Below are positions 1 to 7,955 of a stretch of DNA of 34,740 nt, in pieces. The notes beneath the pieces were generated by a model. The model was given only the letters and a program-made list of their open reading frames with translations, did no database searches and had not been told where the DNA came from. The position numbers were made by a program, and so were the translations under genes. Position 1 is the first letter of the stretch. Each line of letters begins with the position of its first letter. This DNA comes from a virus. Where the stretch lies: positions 1-34,740 of the IMG/VR virus record IMGVR_UViG_3300042090_001838; one strand, given 5' to 3'.

Positions 1-1713
1 TTCATGTGTCATGAAGTTCTGCGTGCCGGGCGCAATCGTGTCCACCGGCTTCAATCCGCCCGGCGTGTACCGATAGACTTGGCCCGATTGGAACTCCTGC
101 GTCGCGTTCCCGCCAATGATCCCCAGCGCTCGCCCGCTGGTGATATTCAGAATTTTGTCGGCCGGCTTCATCGCCGCGCGCTGCCGCGCCGCGCCCGTCA
201 CCAGCCGGTTGCGCGCCTCCCGGTAACTCTCGCCCGCTTCGCCCGAATGCGGACTCGCGCCCGGCGGCTTTTGGTCCGGATTGCGCATCAGCGCGTTGAT
301 GTCTTTCTGCGCCTCGGCTACCGTGCGCCCCTCGTGTCCGCCCAACTTCCAGGGCTCCAGCCACGGTTGTGGCGCGGCTTTTTCGTTCACCGCCTGGCCG
401 GTTTGCTGCGAGCGATCGTTCGGCGCATGGAACACCTGCACGTCCGCCGGCACCTTCGCCTTGAGCGCCGCGGCGTCGGCTTTACCCTGTTCGGTCAGCG
501 GCAAATCCGCCGACCCGGTTACTCGCCGAGTATGTGCGCCCTCACCCGCGGCAACAGATTCAGGTGCACCACCAGCAGGTCCGCCTCCTCCCGGTCCTTC
601 AGGTCCACGTACCACTCCCGGTTGGTTCCCTTTCGGTATAGCTGGCGCGCCTCCAGCACCTGCCGCAACGGTTTCTCTCCCGGCGCCCGGATTTCCACTG
701 TCACCATGGGTTACCTCCGCGGCCGCCGCGCCGCCGGTTGCGGAATTGGATGGCTGGCCGGCCGGTCCGGATTGGTGGCCCGGTTCAGCCGGTCGAGCAG
801 GCTGCCCTGCGGCTGTCTGTTCATCGAGGGCGCCTTGCCCGCTCTCGCCGGCGCCTTGCTTCGCTTCGGGTGATTCGGAAACATGCGGTTGCTCCTTCTG
901 CTCCATCCGCAACGCCGCCTCGCGTTGTGGGTTCCTGATTTCTTGGCCGGTGCTGTTGTATTCGGCGGCTGGCGCCGGTTTGCTCTCGGACCAGTCCGCG
1001 ACGCGCTTCTCGTAAGCCTCGCGCACTCTGTTCTGGAATTCGGTGCCGCCCGCGTGAATCAGCGGCAGCACAGTGCCCAGTGTTTGGCCTACCAGCTCTC
1101 CGGCTGTCCCCGTGGACGGGTTCTTCTTGTACGCTTGGTACCGCTGCGGAAGATCCCGTGCCATCATCGTGCTGAAGGCAGCCGTCACTCCGGCTTTAAC
1201 CGCCGGACCGCCCATTTCTCCCGTCAGAGCTGTTGCCGTCCCTATCGGGGTATAGAGAAAATCGATGGCCTGCGGAATGATCTTGCTGACGTGGAACAGA
1301 AACTCCGCCGTCTTTTCGGCGCCTGGCGGTAGATGGTTCCGTTGGATTCCCAGATCGTCGACCAGATTCCCCGCGCTTTGGCCGGCCCGGTCCCAGATCT
1401 CGCTCATGGTGCTGCCGCCCGCCGCCTTCACAGCGTGCGTGTTCGCCGCTTCCCACCCCTTCTGGGCAACGCTCTTCGTCACGTCCCACGTCTTGGCCAG
1501 CCACGAATGCTCCGGCGCTTGCAGCGGAGCCGGCACCGGCCGCGTCGCCCGCTCCGCGATTGCGCGGGCCGAATTCGTGGCCTCTTGCACCACCTGGTCC
1601 GGTTGCGGAAGCTGCTGCGAAGGCTTTGGCGGGTTGACCTGATCGAAGATGTCCCCGGTCGCCGCCGCCGGCTGTCCATTTCCGGGGTTAACCTGGTCAA
1701 AGATGTCGGGCAC
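1..1713 (-). CDS. Large polyvalent/ejection-type virion protein with degenerate histidine-phosphatase domain (3' end cut by window edge)
   Basis: The frame stays open for 571 codons to the window edge, so the C-terminus is missing. The start is a GTG two bases after the previous stop, with GGGAG eight bases upstream. The N-terminus carries DIFDQVNP twice (residues 3-10 and 21-28), a short repeat I associate with phage polyvalent or internal virion proteins. Residues about 70-230 look helical. Residues about 260-395 are a Gly/Pro/Ala-rich linker. Residues about 393-560 match the histidine phosphatase (phosphoglycerate mutase-like) pattern: SADLPLTEQG, then VFHAPNDRSQQTGQ, WKLGGHEGRT and GEAGESYREARNR. 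The canonical RHG is absent and the late His position reads NITSGRALG, so activity is doubtful. It is last of three genes placed where P22 encodes its ejection proteins. Function in DNA ejection is inferred from position. Confidence 0.75.
   Translation of the reverse strand, partial: MPDIFDQVNPGNGQPAAATGDIFDQVNPPKPSQQLPQPDQVVQEATNSARAIAERATRPVPAPLQAPEHSWLAKTWDVTKSVAQKGWEAANTHAVKAAGGSTMSEIWDRAGQSAGNLVDDLGIQRNHLPPGAEKTAEFLFHVSKIIPQAIDFLYTPIGTATALTGEMGGPAVKAGVTAAFSTMMARDLPQRYQAYKKNPSTGTAGELVGQTLGTVLPLIHAGGTEFQNRVREAYEKRVADWSESKPAPAAEYNSTGQEIRNPQREAALRMEQKEQPHVSESPEAKQGAGESGQGALDEQTAAGQPARPAEPGHQSGPAGQPSNSATGGAAAAEVTHGDSGNPGAGRETVAAGAGGAPAIPKGNQPGVVRGPEGPGGGGPAGGAPESVAAGEGAHTRRVTGSADLPLTEQGKADAAALKAKVPADVQVFHAPNDRSQQTGQAVNEKAAPQPWLEPWKLGGHEGRTVAEAQKDINALMRNPDQKPPGASPHSGEAGESYREARNRLVTGAARQRAAMKPADKILNITSGRALGIIGGNATQEFQSGQVYRYTPGGLKPVDTIAPGTQNFMTHE
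519..707 (-). CDS. Small nested gene, 62 aa, inside the linker of the polyvalent protein gene
   Basis: This reading frame lies wholly within the larger gene in another frame. It starts with ATG preceded by GGAGGTAACCC, an excellent ribosome binding site. By hand count, 53 of its 62 sense codons end in G or C (about 85%, like the real genes here). The enclosing frame over the same bases ends in G or C in only about 35% of codons and encodes a Gly/Pro-rich linker. The product is charged and looks foldable (for example REWYVDLKDREEADLLVVHL). It has no Cys, signal peptide or membrane segment, and I recognise no family. It could be a true overprinted gene or a chance frame; codon statistics and the ribosome site favour a real gene. 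Confidence 0.55.
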   Translation of the reverse strand: MVTVEIRAPGEKPLRQVLEARQLYRKGTNREWYVDLKDREEADLLVVHLNLLPRVRAHILGE

Positions 1714-1715
1714 GG

Positions 1716-3170
1716 TTAAAACTCCCAGCCGTCTGCCGCTGCGAGCTTTCGCGCCTTGGCATTGTCGCCGCCGGCGCGCTGTACGTAGTGCGAAACAAGC
1801 GCCTTATTGGTCAGTTTGCCGCGTGTTTTTGGCGGCTTCTGCTCTTGTGTCTGCCCCGCCCGCGTTGGCACTCCGCTCGCCGGCCCGGTCTTGCCGCCTG
1901 TCGTGCCGCCCTGCTGGTCGCCGCCGAATTCTCCCCAACCGAATCGTTGCCGAATGGCCTTCTGTCTCTCCTGCAACCGGCTTACGGCGGTGCCGGCATC
2001 CTCGATCTTTTGCGAGTATGTCTTACGCCGCGCGTCGGACATCGTGACTTCCTTGCCGGTCTCCGGGTCAATCACGGTGGTCCCGTTCTTCTCCTTCACG
2101 GCCGCGCCCCACGCGTTGCGACGGTCGTGCTGTTTCTGCTCCAGCTCTTGCAGCGCGTCCTGCTGTCGCTGCCCCTGGTCCATTTCGCGCTGATTGAATC
2201 TGCCCTGCACATCGGCCTGGCCAGGCGTCGGCCCGCCGGCGCGAGACGCGTCCGGATCTTTCTTTTTCGGTCCAAGCTGCTCGCCCGCGCCCAGCGTCGT
2301 CCAGTCCTTTCCGTTCCACTTCTGTGGTACGCCATCCTCGCCGATCCGCGTCACATTCACCTTGCCAGCGTCATCCGTGAAACGGTTGTAAGTGAACTTA
2401 TCCGGCTTCTCCGCAGTGGTTCCCTTTTTGAATGCGTCGGAAACCACCTCATGCGGCAGCTTCACCCCGACAAGAGCGTCTTCCGGCAGCCCCGCATGTT
2501 TCGCCGCCGCGCGTGCCAGCGAGTCCGGCAGCGTCCAGCCCTCGGCATCCTGTACGGCGGCCGTCTGGCGCGTCTTCTCCCGCAGTGCCTGCTCGGATTT
2601 CTCCCCCTCGCTCGGCATGTAGACCTTCTGGCCGCCCGCCGAACTCACCCGGCCCTGGTCAGGGACCGGCACAACCGTTCCGCGCGCTGGCCCGACCCGC
2701 GCATCCGGATCTTCGTGGCCGGAGGAGTCGATCGCGATGCGAGGAATGTCCGTATTCTGATTTACCGTCCCCTGAGGCGAAACCGGCTGGCCGCCCTTTT
2801 CCAGGGCGGCGCGCAGATCATTGCCGCCTTCCCGCGCCTCGGTCGTCTTCTGCGCTGGTGTAGGTCCATCCGGTTTATACAGCCGCTTGCCGAGGGTCGG
2901 CAACTCCACCATATTGGCCGGCGGGGGCGTAAAGTCGCGCCGCTTCAGTCCGGTGGAATCCGTAGTCACGTTTCGGCTCGGCTCATAGATCTGCCAACCT
3001 TCGTTGACCAGCCGTGCCATGTCCATCTGCTCGGACATTTCTTGCTTCTGCTGCTGCTGGACGAGTTGCGCCTGCTGATCCGCCGCCGTGCGCAGTCTCT
3101 GCCCCAGGCCCGCCAGGGCCGACCCCGCCGCTTCCGGGCTTGCGCCGATACCAACGTGGAATCCGCCCAT
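1716..3170 (-). CDS. Putative internal virion/DNA-ejection protein, 484 aa
   Basis: This is a hydrophilic, Gln/Lys/Gly/Pro-rich protein. It has a helical Gln-rich N-terminal stretch (about residues 20-50), long low-complexity segments, and a helical segment around 320-410. The C-terminus, TNKALVSHYVQRAGGDNAKARKLAAADGWEF-like (residues about 454-484), ends in a small AGGDxxKARxLAxxDGW motif that I have seen at the tails of phage structural proteins. There is no membrane segment or signal peptide. The ATG lies two bases after the stop of the upstream gene and has only a weak Shine-Dalgarno, so translation is probably coupled. Its position between a small Ser/Asn-rich protein and the polyvalent protein resembles the second ejection protein of P22-like phages. 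That role is inferred from order, not from recognised homology. Confidence 0.7.
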   Translation of the reverse strand: MGGFHVGIGASPEAAGSALAGLGQRLRTAADQQAQLVQQQQKQEMSEQMDMARLVNEGWQIYEPSRNVTTDSTGLKRRDFTPPPANMVELPTLGKRLYKPDGPTPAQKTTEAREGGNDLRAALEKGGQPVSPQGTVNQNTDIPRIAIDSSGHEDPDARVGPARGTVVPVPDQGRVSSAGGQKVYMPSEGEKSEQALREKTRQTAAVQDAEGWTLPDSLARAAAKHAGLPEDALVGVKLPHEVVSDAFKKGTTAEKPDKFTYNRFTDDAGKVNVTRIGEDGVPQKWNGKDWTTLGAGEQLGPKKKDPDASRAGGPTPGQADVQGRFNQREMDQGQRQQDALQELEQKQHDRRNAWGAAVKEKNGTTVIDPETGKEVTMSDARRKTYSQKIEDAGTAVSRLQERQKAIRQRFGWGEFGGDQQGGTTGGKTGPASGVPTRAGQTQEQKPPKTRGKLTNKALVSHYVQRAGGDNAKARKLAAADGWEF

Positions 3171-3172
3171 CG

Positions 3173-3655
3173 CTACACCGAGAAGGCGGCCGCCAGGCTA
3201 GTGCCCCAATTGCTGCTGCTACCGCTGGTCGCTCCGCTCGAGGTGCTGCCGGTCGAGTTGAACGCCGCCTGCAGCGAATCGGAAAGCAGCGTGCTATCCA
3301 GGCTCAACTGTTGCCCCGACGCGCTACTTTCGTTTGCCGCCAGTGCGCCCTGTCTTCCCAGCTCCGTTTGCAGCGCGGCCTGCCCCGTGCTTCCGCTTTG
3401 CCCGAACCCGCGCGCCGCCAGGTAGCGGTTCATGTTCTGCCCCACCTGCGAGTACTGCTGGTTGATCGAGTTGGCGTTTGCCGTCTCCGTGTTCTGCACG
3501 TTGGGCGATAGCGACCCGTTCGACGCCGCCGGCAGGAGCTGGCTGAGCGCCGTCATCAGCGAGTTTTGCAGGCTCGTCTGTCCTGCCGTATACGTGTTCG
3601 AGTTGCTTCCGCTCGACGTCGAGCTCGAATTTGTTCCGCCCAGGCTCAGTCCCAT
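3173..3655 (-). CDS. Small Ser/Asn-rich virion protein, 160 aa, probable ejection protein
   Basis: The ATG is preceded by GGGAGGAATTCC, one of the best ribosome sites in the window. The N-terminal 60 residues are rich in Ser, Asn, Thr and Gly. The middle reads NQQYSQVGQNMNRYLAARGFGQ, a helical pattern followed by GQSGS, seen in small internal proteins of podoviruses, and the C-terminus is again Ser/Gly-rich. Third-position GC is very high, so this frame is the coding one even though the preceding gene's frame stays open across two thirds of it. It comes straight after the GNAT-like gene and before the 484-aa gene, matching the place of P22 gene 7. Its role in DNA ejection is inferred. Confidence 0.75.
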   Translation of the reverse strand: MGLSLGGTNSSSTSSGSNSNTYTAGQTSLQNSLMTALSQLLPAASNGSLSPNVQNTETANANSINQQYSQVGQNMNRYLAARGFGQSGSTGQAALQTELGRQGALAANESSASGQQLSLDSTLLSDSLQAAFNSTGSTSSGATSGSSSNWGTSLAAAFSV

Positions 3656-4136
3656 GGAATTCCTCCCTCGTGATCCCCACCGCCACCGCGTCGAGCGGTT
3701 TCCCCTCCCGCCGCGTGTGGTGCCGCAACACTCCCTCGATCTTTCCCCCGCCGCGCCGCGCTAGCGCGATCGCCAGCCGGTTGTTGGCTGGGATCAATCC
3801 CAGAATCTTCCCTACGCCCGTCGTCTCGAAGATCCGCGCGCAGGCCTGCCGGCTCGCTTCCACCGTCTCCCGGCCCCATAACCGCCGGCTGTACAGCACG
3901 TGCATAATCGCCAGCGCCGGCGACGCCATTTCGAAGAGAATCGCTCCGCCGATCTGCCCGTCTTTCCGCGCCGCGAAGGTGCGCCAGGTCTCGGCCACCC
4001 TAATTTGTAATTCGACAAACTCCTCGGCTGTTTGGGGGCTGAAATCGTCGGCACACGTCGACCGGTGGGTTTCGAGCCACCCAAAGGCCAGCGGCCAGGC
4101 CCAGGTAGGGAACGGCTCGATCAGTTCTATCGCCAT
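3324..4136 (-). CDS. GNAT-fold acetyltransferase-like head protein (P22 gp14/DUF2824-like position) with long out-of-frame tail
   Basis: Residues 1-160 look like a GNAT-fold domain: a strand/helix pattern, then GKILGLIPANNRLAIALARR, and a final strand before VGITREEF. That is the usual GNAT ending in which a helix after the 'P..N..' segment is followed by a small-to-large strand. P22-like phages have a GNAT-related head assembly protein (gp14, DUF2824) in the same place, just before the ejection proteins. After residue 160 the frame runs 110 codons into the next gene in another frame and becomes an unstructured basic tail; that part is probably a passenger. There is no clear Shine-Dalgarno. 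A GGCGAA element lies upstream at the spacing seen in the late promoters. Catalytic activity cannot be judged. Confidence 0.65.
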   Translation of the reverse strand: MAIELIEPFPTWAWPLAFGWLETHRSTCADDFSPQTAEEFVELQIRVAETWRTFAARKDGQIGGAILFEMASPALAIMHVLYSRRLWGRETVEASRQACARIFETTGVGKILGLIPANNRLAIALARRGGGKIEGVLRHHTRREGKPLDAVAVGITREEFHGTEPGRNKFELDVERKQLEHVYGRTDEPAKLADDGAQPAPAGGVERVAIAQRAEHGDGKRQLDQPAVLAGGAEHEPLPGGARVRAKRKHGAGRAANGAGKTGRTGGKRK

Positions 4137-4151
4137 ACCGGAGGTTTCGCC
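4137..4151 (-). promoter_or_regulatory. Degenerate copy of the late-promoter element before the GNAT-like gene
   Basis: The sense strand reads GGCGAAACCTCCGGT and then ATG. It shares GGCGAA and CGGTATG, at the same register, with the strong copies at 15060, 17833 and 20433, but the TAA part of the -10-like core is lost. It lies in a 30-base gap after the secreted-protein gene. Weak on its own, it is listed because the spacing matches. Confidence 0.25.
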
Positions 4152-4166
4152 GGTTCGGCCGAGGCG

Positions 4167-4982
4167 CTATTTCTTGTTGGCGGGATCGCCGGGCTTGGCA
4201 GGGTCTTTCGGGTTAATCGTGAAACTCCAGGTCGCCGGGTCAGAGCCTTCAGTCTTTGGGGTGCAGTGCTCGCCGCCGGCCGAGCGGCATGCCGCGTCGA
4301 AGATCTCGTTCGCCCGGACCTGCTTCAGTCCGCGCTCGGCCGCGATCGCGCGCTTTTCCTCCTGCACGCGCACCACCAGCACCTCGTCGGGAGGAATGGA
4401 CGTCTCCTCGCGTTGCAGCATGGCCAGCGTGGCGTTGATGTCCCGTAGCTCCTGCTGCTCCTGCGGGGTGAAATGAATAGTCTTCGGCTCCCAAGGCTTC
4501 GCCTGGCCGCCCGGCACCCAATCCGAACTCGCGAGCGAGCCATCGGCTCCCTTGGACGCCGAAGCGAAGATGTATCGCAAGGCCGGACCTTTGAGCTGCA
4601 CAGCCAGAGTAAGCACACCGGCGGCGGCATCGAAGTGGGACTGCGCCGGGTCGAACAAACACACCCCGTTGTCGAGCGGAGCCACGGCCGCGCGCGGTCG
4701 CGCGCCCGCGATCCACTGATACTTCCCGGCCGTCTGGTCGAGATAGATCATGTCGTGTTCCACGTTCAAGGCAACGTGACAACTATCGGCCAGGTCCGCG
4801 TCTCCCTTGAGTGTCGCGTTCTTCCCCAGGAAGAGTTGCACGTAATGCAGCCCGGCGGCCGGTATTGCCTGAATCCGGTAAGTGCCCGGCTCCGTCTCGC
4901 TCACGGCGACGGCCGGAGCCGCCGCCTTCGTCTGCGCGCAGAGCGCGCCGCACATCATGGTTGCTGCGATCAAAAGTCTCAT
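4167..4982 (-). CDS. Secreted protein of unknown function, 271 aa
   Basis: I chose the start encoding MRLLIAATMMCGALCAQ because it gives a clear Sec signal peptide (hydrophobic core, cleavage likely after CAQ) and begins 13 bases after the fibre gene. A longer frame exists but would overlap the fibre gene. The mature part begins with a beta-rich domain (about 25-165, including YIFASASKG). A charged helical segment follows (about 185-240, with two Cys near DAACRSAGGEHC), then a Lys/Pro-rich tail ending GDPANKK. I recognise no family. It lies between a tail fibre and the GNAT-like gene, so it is either a fibre accessory protein or a cargo gene acting in the host envelope. Confidence 0.75.
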   Translation of the reverse strand: MRLLIAATMMCGALCAQTKAAAPAVAVSETEPGTYRIQAIPAAGLHYVQLFLGKNATLKGDADLADSCHVALNVEHDMIYLDQTAGKYQWIAGARPRAAVAPLDNGVCLFDPAQSHFDAAAGVLTLAVQLKGPALRYIFASASKGADGSLASSDWVPGGQAKPWEPKTIHFTPQEQQELRDINATLAMLQREETSIPPDEVLVVRVQEEKRAIAAERGLKQVRANEIFDAACRSAGGEHCTPKTEGSDPATWSFTINPKDPAKPGDPANKK

Positions 4983-4995
4983 GTCCTGTTCTTCG

Positions 4996-7536
4996 TCACT
5001 TCTTGTACAGCGTCCCGCCGGCGCAGAGTTCGATCTGCCCGGTGTCCGTGCGAACGCCCATCCAGCCATCTGTCACCCCAGAACAGGATGCATCGGAGCC
5101 AGACCAGGTGCGGTTATAGAAACTCCCCGAACCGATGTACAGCGTCGCGGAGGTTCCGCTCGCTTGCAAGATTCCCTGGGGGAAGATTCCACCGCCGTTC
5201 GAGATGACGTTATAGGAACCGGTGCTGAAGGCGTAGCCGTTGGAAGAACTGCCAGAAGCGTAAAACCCGCCGACCGTCTGGATCGAGTTGTAGTTCGTCG
5301 TCGTGATGACGTTCACGCCACCGGCGGACTGCACCACGCCCGCCGTGTTGACCGCCGCCCCCACGAACTGACCGCTGTTGTTGACGACTTGCGTGCCGTT
5401 CAGTTCGATGTTGTAGGTCGCGTTCAACGTGTAGCCTTGCACGTTGCCCGAAGTCAGCACGCCGCCGGAGCCGTCGAACTGACCTCCCGTGGTGATCACC
5501 TTGCTTCCACCCACCCAATAGCCGCCGTTGGCATCCGTCCCCGCGTTGATGCCGCTCGTTGAGGTGATCGAGCCATAGCTCGATAGTCCCGAGCTGCTCA
5601 GTCCGGCCGCCAGGACGAAGGACGACGGAAGGTAGAGTCCGTAGCCCGTAGACTGGTTGATCTGTATTCCGCTCGTCGTCGCAAGCGTGTTGAATGTTGG
5701 ATTGCACGCCGTGCAGATGCCTTGCGGGGTCGCTAGCGTGATCGTGCTGCCAGAAGGAGTGACCGTGATTTCGTTGGTGGTGCCGGCGATAGAAAGCGCA
5801 CCGCTCAGGGCATTGAGCGACGACACTCCGGTCGAGGAGCAGAAATTCACCGTCACCCAGGCCGAGCCGCTCCACACGCGGTAATTGCAGCTGCTCGCCG
5901 TAGTTCCGTATGTGATGCCGCCCTGGTTGCTGGCGAGGCTAGGCAGCGTATTTGCCGTCTGCGTCCAGGCGGTCAGTGGAGTCTCCCCGGCGAGCGCCAG
6001 CTCACCGGCTCCGGAGACCCAGAACGCTTGCGTCCCCGCCGCGTTCTTGCCCGAAAACATCGGTGTCGTCGCGTCCGTCGATCCTGAGTTTAGGTAACTC
6101 TGAATTGTGCCCATCGCGTCGATCGCGTTGTAGTTTCCTGATGCGAGCTTGCCCACGATCTCCAGTGCGCTGCTGCTGCCATCCTCCGTGTTGCGGCCGA
6201 TGAGAATCTGGTCCGTGGCGTTGTTCGCGTAGAGCAGAGTGCCGTTGCGCGTCCAGCCACCGATACACTCGAAACTCGACCCGTTGTAGACTCTCAGGCA
6301 TCCGGCGCCGCCAATCGCCGAGTTGTAGTTGACGATCCCCGGCTGCAGGGTATAGCCCTGCACCAGCGGATTGTCGACCGTCGCGATGGTTCCCGCCGCC
6401 GGGTCCTGATCCGCGGCTGCAAAGTATCCGTACCCGCCTAGAAACTTCGCAGTGGTGAGAACGCCGGTCCGGGTGGTTGTTCCGGCCGGATATTCGCTGC
6501 CGAATGCCACGGCCCCGAAGTATGCCCCGCCGGCCGCGTGCTGAGCGTCGACGGCGAACGTTTGAAACGCGTTAGGAGCCTGGCTGGCCGTTGCGAACCC
6601 TTCGAGCGTGAACACATAGGAGTTGGTATTCCACCCGAACGGCGCGCCGGCGGGCACCTTCAAGGGCGCCGCGCACGGTGGCTGATTGATCGGGTACACG
6701 CCGGCCACCCAGCCGCCGCCGAAAGGAACTCCGGTTTGGGTGCCGGCCGACGTCGTCAGTGTGATCGACGTCTGGGAATTCACCGCGTAGATCGGATACG
6801 GCAGCCCGGCAATGAACAGAATGTCGCCTGGAACGTCCGCCAAGAACTTGGTGCCCGAGACCCAAGTCACCGCGGTTCCCGAGACGTTCACCGTTCCGTT
6901 TTCCGGCGACGCGTATCCCTGCAGCGGGCTCGAGGAGTTCCACCACAGAACGTCCGACTGAGTTCCGGTCGTCCAGAGGTTCGAGGGCAACCCGGGGAGT
7001 GGGCTCGGCTGGCCCACGGCATTACTGTAGACGTCCAAACACGTCTGGCCGGAAGTCGGCGGATAAGTGATTGGGAGTCCCCTGAAGTAGCCGCCGGCTG
7101 TCCCCGCCGCGTTCTGGCTCAATTGGTAACCCGGCAGAGCGCTCCCGTCACTCGCCGATTGAAATCCCAGATACGTTCCCGCCGCGGTCGCGGAAGCGAA
7201 GCCGCCGGTCGACGTGGCCCCGCCGGCCCCGAAGTTCCACGGCGCCGGGTTGTTCGCGGCGTCGAATGTCACCGCCCAGGCCACGTGGGCGCTCGGGTCG
7301 TACCACAGGTGCACGCCCATGGCCGTCGAGGAGTAGAGGTTGGCGACGGCGCTTCCGTTGATGAGCGCGCCCTGCGCGATCGGCGTGAAGTCCTGCACCC
7401 GGACGTTAGTCGTGATCGACGCCGGCGCTTGCCAGGTAAAGAAGTGCCGGCTTGTTTGCTGGTCGCCGAGCTGCAACTCGTTGCTCTGGCCGAACAGTAT
7501 GCCGGCGGCGGCCAGCACGAGGAAAAGTCTCTTCAT
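4996..7536 (-). CDS. Tail fibre / receptor-binding protein with Sec signal peptide, 846 aa
   Basis: The start encoding MKRLFLVLAAAGILFGQ is favoured over a longer upstream frame because it overlaps the previous stop as ATGA and yields a typical signal peptide cleaved after FGQ. The body is a Gly/Ser/Thr/Asn/Ala-rich beta-structured protein with very few charged residues. It has an N-terminal domain (about 20-350) and a long fibre-like middle containing SSLNALSGALSIAGTTNEITV, a pattern common in phage tail fibres. Near-repeats such as YTLQPG/YTLNAT follow, and the Cys-containing tip domain ends ELCAGGTLYKK. Adhesion to the host surface is inferred. A signal peptide on a fibre is unusual because virion assembly is cytoplasmic. 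It is translationally coupled to the 140-aa gene upstream. Confidence 0.8.
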   Translation of the reverse strand: MKRLFLVLAAAGILFGQSNELQLGDQQTSRHFFTWQAPASITTNVRVQDFTPIAQGALINGSAVANLYSSTAMGVHLWYDPSAHVAWAVTFDAANNPAPWNFGAGGATSTGGFASATAAGTYLGFQSASDGSALPGYQLSQNAAGTAGGYFRGLPITYPPTSGQTCLDVYSNAVGQPSPLPGLPSNLWTTGTQSDVLWWNSSSPLQGYASPENGTVNVSGTAVTWVSGTKFLADVPGDILFIAGLPYPIYAVNSQTSITLTTSAGTQTGVPFGGGWVAGVYPINQPPCAAPLKVPAGAPFGWNTNSYVFTLEGFATASQAPNAFQTFAVDAQHAAGGAYFGAVAFGSEYPAGTTTRTGVLTTAKFLGGYGYFAAADQDPAAGTIATVDNPLVQGYTLQPGIVNYNSAIGGAGCLRVYNGSSFECIGGWTRNGTLLYANNATDQILIGRNTEDGSSSALEIVGKLASGNYNAIDAMGTIQSYLNSGSTDATTPMFSGKNAAGTQAFWVSGAGELALAGETPLTAWTQTANTLPSLASNQGGITYGTTASSCNYRVWSGSAWVTVNFCSSTGVSSLNALSGALSIAGTTNEITVTPSGSTITLATPQGICTACNPTFNTLATTSGIQINQSTGYGLYLPSSFVLAAGLSSSGLSSYGSITSTSGINAGTDANGGYWVGGSKVITTGGQFDGSGGVLTSGNVQGYTLNATYNIELNGTQVVNNSGQFVGAAVNTAGVVQSAGGVNVITTTNYNSIQTVGGFYASGSSSNGYAFSTGSYNVISNGGGIFPQGILQASGTSATLYIGSGSFYNRTWSGSDASCSGVTDGWMGVRTDTGQIELCAGGTLYKK

Positions 7537-7955
7537 AGCGAAGCTCCGATGATCGGTATTCCGACCGGAACCCACACCGACCCGACGCCGACGAATAGCG
7601 CGGCGAAACCCACCGTCGTTGTGGTGTCGATCTGCGGCGGCCATTGAACCGACGCGGCCCACGTCACCGCGTGCCCGGTCGAGTCCATAACGCCGTAGAC
7701 GAACAGGAGCGCCCCTTGAGTGGGTGCCGGCGGCGTGATCGTGATCGGTGCGGTGATGGTCAACTGCATCACTAACACCCCAGATGCGCTGGTCGTGGTC
7801 GTCACCGTGTTCTCTGGCGTGACACCCGTCGAGCCCGGGGTGAACGCCGCGAGCGCCAGGTTGATGCAGCGGATGGTCGCGTTCAGCGCGGCCGTCAATG
7901 AGTTGCCACTCAGATTCGGCGGAATGCTGGGGATCAGTTGCGTTTTCGACGTCAC
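7533..7955 (-). CDS. Small tail-associated protein, 140 aa
   Basis: The start is a GTG overlapping the stop of the giant hub gene (GTGA), and its own stop overlaps the fibre start (ATGA), so all three are coupled. The N-terminal 40 residues (SIPPNLSGNSLTAALNATIR) look helical. The rest is Thr/Ile/Val-rich and beta-structured, ending VWVPVGIPIIGASL. No motif is recognised. Lying between the tail hub and a fibre, it is probably a fibre connector or minor tail protein. It has no signal peptide or Cys pair. Confidence 0.7.
   Translation of the reverse strand: MTSKTQLIPSIPPNLSGNSLTAALNATIRCINLALAAFTPGSTGVTPENTVTTTTSASGVLVMQLTITAPITITPPAPTQGALLFVYGVMDSTGHAVTWAASVQWPPQIDTTTTVGFAALFVGVGSVWVPVGIPIIGASL

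Noticed and set aside
1788-3425. Long open frame (545 codons) on the plus strand
   Set aside because: It is antisense to two well-supported minus-strand genes, is Arg/Leu-rich as expected of a shadow in GC-rich DNA, and shows no motif.
4137-4170. GC-rich bases after the secreted-protein gene as a terminator
   Set aside because: Only a weak stem (CGCC/GGCG) and no T-tract.
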